The notes below the pieces were generated by a model. The model did no database searches. It saw only the letters and a program-made list of their open reading frames with translations, and had not been told where the DNA came from. From Actinomadura rifamycini DSM 43936 (GTDB lineage Bacteria; Actinomycetota; Actinomycetes; Streptosporangiales; Streptosporangiaceae), in NCBI RefSeq assembly GCF_000425065.1, contig NZ_AULB01000015.1, positions 62,001 through 126,000 of the forward strand: a stretch of 64,000 nt of DNA, in the 5' to 3' direction. A program made the translations under genes and the position numbers. Position 1 is the first letter of the stretch. Each line of letters begins with the position of its first letter. This document shows positions 46,685 to 55,511 of this stretch, in pieces.

Positions 46685-46725
46685 GCCGGGGCGCTGTCCG
46701 GCGGCCGTCCGGACGGCGCCCCGGC
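46685..46725. terminator. Terminator after the SMR gene
   Basis: A 10-bp outer stem (46685-46694 with 46716-46725) with an inner GTCCG/CGGAC stem, followed by CGCTCTTCC. It is probably a terminator without a full T-run. Confidence 0.7.
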
Positions 46726-46820
46726 CGCTCTTCCCGCAGGGTGGAACGCGAACCCCGACATGTGCGTCTATGTGTCGAGAGCGCCAGGGGGCGTTCGGCA
46801 CCACCACGGGAGGAAGAACC

Positions 46821-47606
46821 TTGGTCTTCAAGAAGCTCCGCCAGGCCATGGGCATCGGCGGCCCCCAGATCGAGACGACCCTGCAGGACCCGAACACCCA
46901 GCCGGGCGGCGTCGTCCGCGGCGAGGTCACGCTGATCGGAGGCCAGCACGACTCCGACATCAAGTCGCTGAACCTGGCGCTGCGCAGCCGGGTCGAGGTC
47001 GAGTCGGGCGACTCGGAGCACGTCACGAACCTCGAGTACGCGAAGGTGTCGCTCGCCGGGGGCTTCGAGCTGGACGACGGCTCGCGCCACACCATCCCCT
47101 TCGAGTTCGCCATCCCGTGGGAGGCGCCCCTGACGCACATGTACGGGCGCCCGCTGGTCGGCACCACCGTCGGCCTCGCCACCGAGCTGGAGGTCGCCGG
47201 CGCGATCGACCCGGGCGACCTCGACCCGATCGCGGTGCATCCGCTGCCCGCGCAGGCGCGCATCCTGGAGGCGTTCGGCAACCTCGGCTTCCGCTTCCGC
47301 AACGCCGACTGCGAGCGGGGCCGCATCTACGGCGTCAACCAGACGCTGCCGTTCTACCAGGAGATCGAGTTCACCCCGCCGCCGCAGTACGCGGGCGGCA
47401 TCAAGCAGCTCGAGGTGACGTTCGTCTCCTACCCGACCTCCATGGACGTCGTCCTGGAGCTCGACAAGCGCGGCGGCATCTTCACCGAGGGCCACGACTC
47501 GTTCAGCCGCTTCAAGGTCGACTACGCGACCGTCGGCAACACCGACTGGGAGTCCCAGCTGAACGGCTTCCTCCAGGACGCGGGCCGCCGGAAGGGCTTC
47601 TTCTAG
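46821..47606 (+). CDS. Spo0M-type sporulation-control protein
   Basis: A 261-residue arrestin-like beta-sandwich protein (FKKLRQAMGIGGPQIETTL; PGGVVRGEVTLIGG; IPFEFAIPWEAPLTHMYG; EIEFTPPPQYAGGIKQLEVTF). The TTG at 46821 aligns with the family start and has GGGAGGA 6 bases upstream; the frame open to 46770 is not used. Spo0M affects sporulation in Bacillus by an unclear mechanism, and actinomycetes carry homologues of unknown role. Confidence 0.9.
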   Translation: MVFKKLRQAMGIGGPQIETTLQDPNTQPGGVVRGEVTLIGGQHDSDIKSLNLALRSRVEVESGDSEHVTNLEYAKVSLAGGFELDDGSRHTIPFEFAIPWEAPLTHMYGRPLVGTTVGLATELEVAGAIDPGDLDPIAVHPLPAQARILEAFGNLGFRFRNADCERGRIYGVNQTLPFYQEIEFTPPPQYAGGIKQLEVTFVSYPTSMDVVLELDKRGGIFTEGHDSFSRFKVDYATVGNTDWESQLNGFLQDAGRRKGFF

Positions 47607-47632
47607 CCGCCGCCCGCCCCCGCCGTGCCGCC

Positions 47633-47666
47633 GATCCCCTCCCCGACCTTGATCGTGGAGGGGATC
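47633..47666. terminator. Terminator-like hairpin after the Spo0M gene
   Basis: GATCCCCTCC (47633-47642) pairs perfectly with GGAGGGGATC (47657-47666) across a 14-base loop, between the Spo0M stop and the next start. Confidence 0.7.
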
Positions 47667-47686
47667 GCCGCGTAGAAAGGGTTCCC

Positions 47687-49144
47687 GTGACCCCGCCCCC
47701 CGGCTTGACCCACGCGGAGGAACGCCTGTGGGCCGCGTTCCCCTCCGGCACGACCGTCGTCCTCGGCGACGACCTCCCCGAGGGCCCGCTGCCCGACCGG
47801 ACCGTCCGCGCGGACGTCCTCACCCGGCTGCTGCTCGGGGCCTGCGAGCCCCGGCCCGGCGCCGTCGCGGCCCTGCGGCTGCGCGGCGCCTACATCATCG
47901 GGCGCCTGGACGTGTCGGGCGGCACGGTCGGGCACGAGCTGCGCCTCGAACGCTGCCGGCTCGTCGAGGAGCCCGACTTCTCCAACGCCGACACCCGCCA
48001 GCTCCGGTTCGCCGAATGCCGGATGCCCGGCTTCGACGGCGGCGGGCTGCGCGCGGACGGCTACCTCAGCCTGTCCGGGTCGACGATCGAGGGGCAGGTG
48101 CGGCTGCCGCGCGCCCAGCTGTCCGGCGGGTTCCGCATGAACGGGACGCGCATCACCGCCGACGACCCCGCCAAGTGGGCGCTGTTCAGCGGCGGGCTCG
48201 TCGTGGAGGTCGGCACGTTCATCCGCGACGCCGAGATCACCGGCGGCGTCCGGTTCGTCGGGGCCCGCATGAACGGCGGGCTGTTCATGGAGCGGACCGT
48301 CCTGTCCAACCCGGGGCGCATCGCCCTGGACGCGCAGAACATGGTCGTCGAGGACGCCGCCGAGTTCAGCGCCGGGTTCCGGGCCGTCGGGACCGTCCGG
48401 CTCCGCAACGCCCGCTTCAACGGCATCCTCTCCTTCTCGCGGGGGACCCTCGACTCGGGCGACCCGGAGCGCATGTCGCTGCACGCGTCCCATATGTACG
48501 CCGACGAGCTGCTGCTCCTGCCGTCCGAGCGGATCAAGGGCAGGGTCAGCCTGTCGTACTCGCGGATCGGCGTCCTCTACGACCTCCCGCAGTGGTGGCC
48601 GGACGAGATGCTGCTCAACGGGCTCGTCTACGAGACGCTGCGCGGCGCCGGGTTCAAGGAGCGCCTCGACTGGGTGTCCCGCGACCCGGACTTCCACCTC
48701 CAGCCGTACGAGCAGCTCGCCGCCTGGTACCACGGCACCGGCGCCGACGACCTCGCCCGCAAGGTGCAGCTCGCCAAGCTGCGCGCGCGCCGCCGCAAGC
48801 TGCACGTCGTCGGCCGCGCCTGGAACCACCTGCTGGACTGGACGGTCGGCTACGGGTACCGCCCGTGGCTCGCGTTCGCGTGGTTCGCGTTCCTCCTCGC
48901 CGTCGGCACCACGGTGTTCTCGAACGAGAAGCCGCACGCCATCCGGCCCCCGGACGAGCTGCCCGACTTCCACGCGCTCGTCTACTCCCTCGACCTCCTC
49001 ATCCCCCTCGACACGTTCGGGCAGCAGCTCGCCTACGACGCGGTCGGCTGGTCCCGGTGGGTCGCCTACCTGCTCGTCGCGACCGGCTGGGTGCTGGCCA
49101 CCGCGCTGATCGCCGGGGCCACGCGCGTCCTGCGGCCCAACTGA
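47687..49144 (+). CDS. Beta-solenoid membrane protein, paralogue 2
   Basis: A 485-residue paralogue of the protein at 22118. Shared features are the start EERLWAAFPSG, solenoid repeats (GAYIIGRLDVSGGTV, GSTIEGQVRLPRAQL, GARMNGGLFMERTVL), the linker KERLDWVSRDPDFHLQPYEQ, VGYGYRPWLAFAWFAFLLAVGTTVFS, the re-entrant-like YSLDLLIPLDTFGQ and a final helix ending in GATRVL. GTG 47687 follows AAAGGG. It has no cofactor motif. It lies downstream of Spo0M but behind a hairpin. Function is unknown. Confidence 0.85.
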   Translation: MTPPPGLTHAEERLWAAFPSGTTVVLGDDLPEGPLPDRTVRADVLTRLLLGACEPRPGAVAALRLRGAYIIGRLDVSGGTVGHELRLERCRLVEEPDFSNADTRQLRFAECRMPGFDGGGLRADGYLSLSGSTIEGQVRLPRAQLSGGFRMNGTRITADDPAKWALFSGGLVVEVGTFIRDAEITGGVRFVGARMNGGLFMERTVLSNPGRIALDAQNMVVEDAAEFSAGFRAVGTVRLRNARFNGILSFSRGTLDSGDPERMSLHASHMYADELLLLPSERIKGRVSLSYSRIGVLYDLPQWWPDEMLLNGLVYETLRGAGFKERLDWVSRDPDFHLQPYEQLAAWYHGTGADDLARKVQLAKLRARRRKLHVVGRAWNHLLDWTVGYGYRPWLAFAWFAFLLAVGTTVFSNEKPHAIRPPDELPDFHALVYSLDLLIPLDTFGQQLAYDAVGWSRWVAYLLVATGWVLATALIAGATRVLRPN

Positions 49145-49165
49145 CGCCCGGCACAATGGGGTGCC

Positions 49166-49912
49166 ATGGGCACGTATCTGATCACGGGGGCGACCGGCGG
49201 AATCGGCACGGCGGTCGCGGAACTGCTTCGGGGCCGCGGGCACGACCTCGTCCTGACCGGCCGCTCCGCCGACCGCCTCGAGGCGCTCACCGCCGCGCTG
49301 CGGACCGGCGCCCATGCCAACACCCAGGTCTTCTCGCCGCACGAGGCGGCGGCGCAGAGCCCCGGCGCGTCGATCACCACGGTCCCGCTCGACCTCGCCG
49401 AACCCCGCAGGCTGGAGGCGTCGCTGGCGCCCGCGCACGTCCCCGGACGGCTGGACGGCCTGATCCACGCGGCCGGGACCGTGCGGCTGTCGCCCGTCGC
49501 CGACCTCGACGTCGACACCTGGCTGGAGCACCTGTCGACGAACCTGGTGTCCGCGGCGGAGCTGACGCGCCTGCTGCTGCCGGCGCTGCGCGCCGCGCGG
49601 GGGCACGTCGTCTTCGTCAACTCGACCGCCGGGCTGCGCGCCAACCCCGACTGGGCCGCGTACGCGGCGAGCAAGTACGGGATGCGCGCGCTGGCCGACT
49701 CGCTGCGCGCCGAGGAGCCGTCGCTGCGCGTCACGACGGTGTTCCCGGGGCGCACCGCGACCGGCATGCAGCAGCGGGTGCGCGCGCAGGAGGGCCGCCC
49801 CTACGACGCGGACGAGTTCGCCTCCCCGGCGACGGTCGCCCGCGTCCTCGTCGCGGCCCTCGAGACGCCCCGCGACGCGGTGGTGTCCGAGGTCACGGTG
49901 CGTCCCCGGTAG
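49166..49912 (+). CDS. Short-chain dehydrogenase/reductase
   Basis: A 248-residue classical SDR with the cofactor loop TGATGGIG, the start of the Rossmann fold TYLITG, HAAG, and the catalytic Ser in VNSTAG and Tyr166-xxx-Lys170 (YAASK). An insertion of about 20 residues after the second strand (GAHANTQVFSPHEAAAQSPG) is unusual. The stop overlaps the response regulator gene (reading the other way) by 20 bases. Substrate is unknown. Confidence 0.9.
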   Translation: MGTYLITGATGGIGTAVAELLRGRGHDLVLTGRSADRLEALTAALRTGAHANTQVFSPHEAAAQSPGASITTVPLDLAEPRRLEASLAPAHVPGRLDGLIHAAGTVRLSPVADLDVDTWLEHLSTNLVSAAELTRLLLPALRAARGHVVFVNSTAGLRANPDWAAYAASKYGMRALADSLRAEEPSLRVTTVFPGRTATGMQQRVRAQEGRPYDADEFASPATVARVLVAALETPRDAVVSEVTVRPR

Positions 49913-50612
49913 GGCCCTCGCCCGGCCGGGCCGGACGGCGCCCGCCGCGGCCGGGCAGCAGCCCGCGGTCGCCGGCCGCGACCGCGGCGGCCGTCCGGTC
50001 GGACACGCCGAGCTTGGCGAAGATCCGCACCAGGTGGGTCTTCACGGTGGCCTGGCTGAGGAACAGCGCGGCGGCGACCTCGCGGTTGCTGGCGCCTTCG
50101 GCGACGAGCGACAGCACCTCGACCTCCCGCTCGCTCAGCGCGCCCGCCGGGGGCCGCGCCGGCGCCCGGACCCGGTCGATGAGCCGGGCCGCCGCCGTCG
50201 GGGCCAGCACGCTCCGCCCGCGGGCGGCCGCCCGCAGCCCGCGGAACAGCTCCTCGCGCGGCGAGTCCTTCAGCAGGTAGCCGACCGCGCCCGCGTCGAT
50301 CGCCGGGACGACGTCGGCCGCCCCGTCGTAGGTGGTGAGCACCAGGACCCGCGTCCGCGGCGCCGCCGCGGCGAGCCGCGCGATCAGCTCGGCGCCGTCC
50401 GGGCCGGGCATCCGCAGGTCGCTCAGCACGACGTCGGGGCGCGCCCGCGCGACGACGGCGAGCGCCTCCGCCCCGTCCGCGGCCTCCCCCACCACCTCGA
50501 TGTCGGGCCGCCCGCCGAGGATGGCGAGCAGCCCCGCGCGGACCACCGGGTGGTCGTCGACGACGACCACCCGGACGACGTCCGGCCCGCCGGGTCCGTC
50601 CGGGTCGGTCAC
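49893..50612 (-). CDS. NarL/LuxR-type response regulator
   Basis: A 239-residue regulator with a receiver (VVVVDDHPVVRAGLL, phosphoacceptor Asp65 in VVLSDLRMPG, Lys in LLKDSPREE) and a C-terminal LuxR HTH (LSEREVEVLSLVAEGASNREVAAAL, ATVKTHLVRIFAKLGV). GTG 50612 overlaps the kinase stop as GTGA. The C-terminal 30 residues are Gly/Arg-rich. It is paired with the kinase at 50609. Confidence 0.93.
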   Translation of the reverse strand: MTDPDGPGGPDVVRVVVVDDHPVVRAGLLAILGGRPDIEVVGEAADGAEALAVVARARPDVVLSDLRMPGPDGAELIARLAAAAPRTRVLVLTTYDGAADVVPAIDAGAVGYLLKDSPREELFRGLRAAARGRSVLAPTAAARLIDRVRAPARPPAGALSEREVEVLSLVAEGASNREVAAALFLSQATVKTHLVRIFAKLGVSDRTAAAVAAGDRGLLPGRGGRRPARPGEGPTGDAP

Positions 50613-51871
50613 TCCCGCTCCCCCTCCTCCTGTTCGGGCCGCAGCGCCGGGACGGTCACGCTCAGCGCCGTGCCGCGCCCCGGCGCCGACTCGACGGTCA
50701 GCGTCCCGGCGACGCGGGTGACGCGGTGCCGCATCGCCGACAGGCCGAACCCGCCGTGCCCGGACGGCCCGGGCGGCGCGTCCGGGTCGAAGCCGACGCC
50801 GTCGTCGAGCACGTCGAGCGCGACCACGTCGTCCATGAACGACAGCGTGACGCGGACCCGCCGGGCCCGCGCGTGCCGCGCCACGTTCGCCAGCGCCTCC
50901 TGCGCCGCGCGCAGGATCGTCTCCTCGGCGTCCGGGCGCAGCCGCACCGGGGTGCCGGTGGCGGTCACGGTGGCGCGGGCGCCGTTGTCGGCCGCCCAGC
51001 GCTCCGCCACCACCCCGATCGTCTCCGCCAGCGTGCCGCCGTCCAGCGGGGCGGGCCGCAGTGCCAGCATCCAGCGGCGCGCCTCGGCGAGGTTCTCCCG
51101 GGCGGTGCGGCGCGCGACGCCGACGTGGCCGTGGGCGGGGTGGCCCGGCGGGACGTGCCCGTCCGCGGCCTCGAGGTGGGTGAGGATCCCGGCGAGCCCC
51201 TGGGCGAGGGTGTCGTGCAGTTCCCGCGCCATGCGGGTGCGCTCGGTGAGGACGCCCGCCTCCCTGGCGCGGTCCAGCAGCCGCTCCTGGAGCCCCTCGT
51301 TGTGCCGGGCGAGCTCGGACAGGCGCGCGTGGGCGGCGGCGAGCTCGTCGTACGCCAGGCGGCGGCGGCGCGCCTCCGACTCCACGGCCCGCAGGGCCCC
51401 GCCCACCGCGCAGACCAGGACGGTGCTGCCGCAGGCCGTCGCGAGCGGCCCCGGCGACGCCCACCAGTCCGCGGCGAGCGCGGACGGCAGGGCGAGCGCC
51501 GCGCTCGTGGCCAGCACGCCCGCGTAGGCCGACCGGCCCGGCAGGGTCACGAACGCGGTCGGGTAGCAGGCGGCCAGCAGGACGACGTAGACGGGCTCGC
51601 GCACGTACAGCACCCACGCGAGGCCGAGCTGCACGGTGAAGTACAGCGCCATCGGCGCGGCGCGGCGCTCCGGCCACTGCGGATGCGCCGTCACCATCCA
51701 CCAGTGCCAGCCCGCGACCAGCGCCGACAGGCCCAGCGTCAGTGCCAGCGCCGGCGGCGCCGGCCGCTGCAGGACGGTGATCAGCGCCGCGACCGCCGCC
51801 GCCGGGTAGGGCGCCAGCAGCCAGCCGCGGTCCCACCGGCTCTGCGGGCTGCGATCGGCGCGGGCGTCCAC
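50609..51871 (-). CDS. NarL-type sensor histidine kinase
   Basis: A 420-residue kinase. Four or five membrane helices (residues 20-160) form the input, followed by a coiled linker, HisKA_3 with His219 (RMARELHDTLAQGLAGIL) and HATPase (AAQEALANVARHARA; DDGVGFD; GFGLSAMRHRV). GTG 51871 has GAGGG at 5 bases; GTG 51928 lacks a ribosome site. No extracellular sensor domain is seen, so a membrane-borne signal is likely. It diverges from the DUF418 gene, a plausible target. Confidence 0.9.
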   Translation of the reverse strand: MDARADRSPQSRWDRGWLLAPYPAAAVAALITVLQRPAPPALALTLGLSALVAGWHWWMVTAHPQWPERRAAPMALYFTVQLGLAWVLYVREPVYVVLLAACYPTAFVTLPGRSAYAGVLATSAALALPSALAADWWASPGPLATACGSTVLVCAVGGALRAVESEARRRRLAYDELAAAHARLSELARHNEGLQERLLDRAREAGVLTERTRMARELHDTLAQGLAGILTHLEAADGHVPPGHPAHGHVGVARRTARENLAEARRWMLALRPAPLDGGTLAETIGVVAERWAADNGARATVTATGTPVRLRPDAEETILRAAQEALANVARHARARRVRVTLSFMDDVVALDVLDDGVGFDPDAPPGPSGHGGFGLSAMRHRVTRVAGTLTVESAPGRGTALSVTVPALRPEQEEGERE

Positions 51872-52027
51872 CTGTTCCCTCGTTCCGGAGCGCGGTTCGG
51901 TTCCGCCTGCAGTATCGCCGCCCCGCACGGCCGCCGGGGCGCCGCGCGGCGCGATTCAACCGGTTGAATCCGCGATGGCCCGTTCGGCGGATACGCCGCC
52001 GCGCCGGCCGCGTCCAGACTCGCCGCC

Positions 52028-53317
52028 ATGACCGACACGAGACCGCACGCCCGGCCGGCCCCCGCGCCGCCCGCCCCCACGCCCGAACCGGAACGGTCGC
52101 TCGCACCCGACCTGGCGCGCGGTGCGGCGCTCCTCGGCATCGCCCTCGCCAACTCCGTCTACTACGTGGACGCCGCCGAGTACGGGGCGCGCTCCCGCCC
52201 GCTCGGCGGCTCGCCCGCGGACCAGGCGGCGGACCTGCTGCTCGTGGCGCTGGTGGACGCCCGGTGGCTGCCGCTGTTCGCGGCCCTGTTCGGCTACGGC
52301 GCCATGCGGACGGTGGGGCGCGCGGGCGCGCGGGGAGTGCTGCGGCGGCGGAGCCTGTGGCTCGCCGTGTTCGGGCTGCTGCACGTGCTGCTGCTCTTCG
52401 GCGGCGACATCCTCGCGATCTACGGCCTCCTCGGCTTCGGGCTCGTCTTCGCGGTGCGGGCCGGCGACCGGTTCCTGCTGGGCGCGGCGGGCGCCGTCCT
52501 GGTCGCCGCCGTGCCGCTGGGCGCCGTCGTGGGCCTGCCGCCGGTCGGCGGCGCCGTCCGCAACGGCGTCCCGTCGCTGCTGGCCGACGGGCCGTGGGAC
52601 GCGCTCGTCCTGCGGGTCGCCGCGTGGCCGCTCGACTTCCTCCTGCTCGCGCCGTCCTCGCTCGCGCCGATGCTGCTCGGGATCTGGGTCGCGCGGCGCG
52701 GCGTCCTCGACGAGCCGCACCGGCACCGGCGCGCGCTGCGCCGCACCGCCCTGGCCGGGATCCCGCTCGGCGCGGCGGGCGGCCTCCCCCTCGCGCTCAT
52801 CGCCGCCGAACTGTGGGACACCGGCGCCGCGGCGACGTTCGGGGCCTCGCTGCTGCACGTCCTCACCGGTTTCGCCGGGGCGGCGGGCGCCGGTGCCGCG
52901 TTCGCCCTCGCGGCGTCCCGGCCCGGCGGACGGCGCGGCCCGGCCGTGCGGGCGCTCGCCGCGACCGGGCGCCGCTCGCTGTCGTGCTACCTCGCCCAGT
53001 CGGTCGTGTTCGTCGCGCTGTTCGCACCGTACGCGGGCGGCCTCGGGGACGGCGTCGGGACCGCCGCGATGGCCGGCGCCGCCGCCGCGACCTGGCTGGC
53101 GACCGTGGCCGCCGCCGGCCTCGCGGCCCGGCGCGGGCGCCGCGGCCCGGCCGAGACGGCCCTGCGCCGCCTCGTCTACCGGCCCGCCCCCGCGGTCACG
53201 GCACGTCCGCGATGGCGCGCTTGTCCGGACGGCGCCGCAGCGCCCACGCCCCGAGCACGCCGCCGATCAGCCCGAACAGGTGCCCCTGCCACGAGACGGC
53301 CGGGTCGCTCGGGATGA
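52028..53317 (+). CDS. DUF418-domain membrane protein
   Basis: A 429-residue polytopic protein of about eight helices (LAPDLARGAALLGIALAN start, FAALFGYGAM, LFGGDILAIYGLLGFGLV, LSCYLAQSVVFVALF), typical of DUF418 proteins related to acyltransferase-3-like membrane proteins. The domain should end near RRLVYRPAPA; the last 45 residues are Arg/Pro-rich and overlap the 3' end of the convergent rhomboid gene by 122 bases. A lost stop codon is likely. Substrate is unknown. Confidence 0.83.
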   Translation: MTDTRPHARPAPAPPAPTPEPERSLAPDLARGAALLGIALANSVYYVDAAEYGARSRPLGGSPADQAADLLLVALVDARWLPLFAALFGYGAMRTVGRAGARGVLRRRSLWLAVFGLLHVLLLFGGDILAIYGLLGFGLVFAVRAGDRFLLGAAGAVLVAAVPLGAVVGLPPVGGAVRNGVPSLLADGPWDALVLRVAAWPLDFLLLAPSSLAPMLLGIWVARRGVLDEPHRHRRALRRTALAGIPLGAAGGLPLALIAAELWDTGAAATFGASLLHVLTGFAGAAGAGAAFALAASRPGGRRGPAVRALAATGRRSLSCYLAQSVVFVALFAPYAGGLGDGVGTAAMAGAAAATWLATVAAAGLAARRGRRGPAETALRRLVYRPAPAVTARPRWRACPDGAAAPTPRARRRSARTGAPATRRPGRSG

Positions 53318-53837
53318 CGCCGAACAGCATCGTCCCGTAGACGGCGACGACGCCGACGGCGATCGCGACGTCGACGAGCCGGCGCTCGAACAGCCCGCGC
53401 CCCAGCAGGTACCCGAAGAACCCGAAGATCAGGATGCTGGAGCCGAGGGTGTTCGCCGAGCTGGTGAACCACACGCCGAGCCCGCCGACCACGATCACGA
53501 TCAGGCTCGCGGCGAGGAACTTCGCGATCCCCCGCGTCGCGGCGATGAACCCGAGGATCAGGAACGGCACCGTGTTGGCGATCAGGTGCCCGAACCCGGC
53601 GTGCATGAACGGCGCGGTGAAGATGTCCGGCAGGTCGTCGACGTTCCAGGGGTCGATCCCGAACCGGTCGAACCACCCGTTCGCCACGTAGTCGACGGTC
53701 TCCAGCACCCACATCACCGCGGTGACGGACAGCACCAGGACGGCCGACCCGAGCGCGCGCGCCCCGTGCTTGGCGAGGCCGCCGGAGCGATGCCGCTGGG
53801 CCGGGCCCTCGGCGGGCCGGTCGGGTGGAAAGCTCAT
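53196..53837 (-). CDS. Rhomboid-family intramembrane serine protease
   Basis: A 213-residue six-helix membrane protein. It shows HAGFGHLIANTVPFLILG (helix 2 region with conserved His and Asn), the Ser region SANTLGSSILIFGFFGYLLG and the catalytic His in QGHLFGLIGG. The classical GxSG is altered to GSSI, so activity depends on which Ser aligns. ATG 53837 has GGTGG upstream; GTG 53846 is an alternative. The sequence after it suggests a promoter region shared with the divergent reductase gene. Confidence 0.86.
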   Translation of the reverse strand: MSFPPDRPAEGPAQRHRSGGLAKHGARALGSAVLVLSVTAVMWVLETVDYVANGWFDRFGIDPWNVDDLPDIFTAPFMHAGFGHLIANTVPFLILGFIAATRGIAKFLAASLIVIVVGGLGVWFTSSANTLGSSILIFGFFGYLLGRGLFERRLVDVAIAVGVVAVYGTMLFGVIPSDPAVSWQGHLFGLIGGVLGAWALRRRPDKRAIADVP

Positions 53838-53945
53838 GTAAGCCACCGTAAGGTCGAGAACCCGTCATCAGGTCAACGATCGGTACCCGCGAACGGTTTC
53901 CACCCGCCCCTCGGTGCAAGAAGTCACTTACGCCATAGTGGGCGG

Positions 53946-54872
53946 ATGCGTGCGATGGTCTGCGAGGAACTCGGTTCGCTCGCCCTCAAGGAGATGCCGG
54001 ACCCCGAGCCGGCGGACGGCCAGGTGGCGATCGCGGTGGAGGCGGCGGGCGTCAACTACGTGGACGCCCTGTTCGTCCAGGGCCGGTACCAGATCAAGCC
54101 GCCGCTGCCGTTCGTCCCGGGCAGCGAGGTCGCGGGGACGCTGCCGTCCGGGGAGCGGGTGCTGGCGATGTGCGGGCTCGGCGGGTTCGCGTCGCGCGCG
54201 GTCGTGCCGGAGGCGTCGGCGGTGCCGATCCCGGACGCGCTCGGCGCCGCGGAGGCGGCGACGTTCACCCAGAGCCACTGCACGGCGCTGTTCGGGCTGC
54301 GCGACCGGGCGGGGCTGCGGGCGGGCGAGACGGTGCTGGTGCTGGGCGCCGGCGGCGGGACGGGCCTCGCGGCGGTGCGGGTCGCGACGGCGCTCGGGGC
54401 GCGGGTGCTGGCGGCGGCGTCGTCCGGTCCGAAGCGGGACGCGGCGGTCGCGGCGGGCGCGGAGGCGGCGATCGACCTGGCGGACGTGAAGGCCGGGGCG
54501 CGCGGCTGGTCGGAGGGCGGCGTGGACGTCGTGTACGACCCGGTGGGCGGCGCGCTGGCCGATCCGGCGCTGCGGGCGCTGCGCGAGGGCGGACGGCACG
54601 TGGTGATCGGCTTCGCGTCGGGGGACATCCCGTCGCTGCCGCTCAACCAGGTGCTGCTGCGGAACCGGACGGTCGTCGGCGTCGACTGGGGCGCGTGGTC
54701 GATGGCGCACCCGCTGGAGCAGCGGGCCCTGCTGGACGAGCTGCTGGCCCTGGTCGCGCAGGGGGCGCTGGTGCCGGAGGCGGCGCGGACGGAGCCGCTG
54801 TCGGCGGCGCCGCGGGTCCTGGACGACCTGCTCGGCCGCCGGATCGTGGGGAAGGTCGCGCTCGTCCCCTGA
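53946..54872 (+). CDS. NADPH:quinone oxidoreductase-like MDR protein
   Basis: A 308-residue zinc-independent medium-chain reductase: MRAMVCEELG, VEAAGVNYVDALFVQGRYQ, LPFVPGSEVAGT, then the nucleotide site VLGAGGGTGLAAVRVA and VVYDPVGG. There is no Cys/His set for catalytic zinc. The chosen ATG is at 53946 (MRAM); the frame is open far upstream but overlaps the rhomboid gene. It probably reduces quinones or enoyl compounds with NADPH. Confidence 0.9.
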   Translation: MRAMVCEELGSLALKEMPDPEPADGQVAIAVEAAGVNYVDALFVQGRYQIKPPLPFVPGSEVAGTLPSGERVLAMCGLGGFASRAVVPEASAVPIPDALGAAEAATFTQSHCTALFGLRDRAGLRAGETVLVLGAGGGTGLAAVRVATALGARVLAAASSGPKRDAAVAAGAEAAIDLADVKAGARGWSEGGVDVVYDPVGGALADPALRALREGGRHVVIGFASGDIPSLPLNQVLLRNRTVVGVDWGAWSMAHPLEQRALLDELLALVAQGALVPEAARTEPLSAAPRVLDDLLGRRIVGKVALVP

Positions 54873-54896
54873 TCGGGCCGGTGATCACACCGGTGA

Positions 54897-55367
54897 TCAG
54901 GACAGGTGGTACTTCATGCCCATGTGGGACGGGCGGAAGCCCATCTTCTGGTAGAAGCGGATGGCGTCGGGGCGCTGCCGGTCGGTGGTGAGCTGCACCA
55001 GCCGGCAGCCCCGGGCGCGGGCCCGGTCGACGGCCCGGTCGATGAGGGCCTGGCCGACGCCGTGGCCGCGCTGGTCGGACGCGACGCGGACGCCCTCGAT
55101 CTGGGCGCGCTCGCCGCCGCCGTAGGTGAGGCCCGGGATGAAGGTGAGCTGGAGCGTGCCGATGACCTCGCCGCCGCGCTCGGCGACGACGACCGTGTTG
55201 TTCGCGTCCTTCTCGATGGCGGCGAACGCGGTGTAGTAAGCCTCTGGGACGTCGTCGCCCGGTGTTTCGCGGGTCGCGCCGAGGGGATCGTCGGCCAGAA
55301 GCCGGACGATCTGCGGCAGATCGGCCGCCGTCGCCTCGCGGAAGGTCACTTCTTGATCACGCTGCAC
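54897..55367 (-). CDS. GNAT-family N-acetyltransferase
   Basis: A 156-residue acetyl-CoA-dependent acyltransferase: VTFREATAADLPQIVRLL, VIGTLQLTFIPGL, the acetyl-CoA loop QRGHGVGQALIDRAVD and FYQKMGFRPSHMGMKY at the end. GTG 55367 starts the family N terminus. It meets the reductase gene tail to tail. The acceptor is unknown. Confidence 0.9.
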   Translation of the reverse strand: MQRDQEVTFREATAADLPQIVRLLADDPLGATRETPGDDVPEAYYTAFAAIEKDANNTVVVAERGGEVIGTLQLTFIPGLTYGGGERAQIEGVRVASDQRGHGVGQALIDRAVDRARARGCRLVQLTTDRQRPDAIRFYQKMGFRPSHMGMKYHLS

Positions 55368-55413
55368 ACCGACCAGGTTATCCGAGCGCTAAGTTGCAGT
55401 GTTCCCGCAACGA

Positions 55414-55442
55414 CTTGTAGTACTACGAGTTGTAGTACTACG
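55414..55442. promoter_or_regulatory. Tandem palindromes upstream of the WhiB gene
   Basis: Two identical 13-mers TTGTAGTACTACG at 55414-55426 and 55430-55442, each containing the perfect palindrome GTAGTACTAC, offset by 16 bases. They lie 70-98 bases before the WhiB start, in the promoter zone. This arrangement suggests two side-by-side dimer operators. Confidence 0.7.
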
Positions 55443-55511
55443 TTGGGTGGAAGACACCGTCACCTCGACCCGCCAAGCCGGCGGCGTGCCGCACCGCCGC
55501 AGGGAGAAGAC

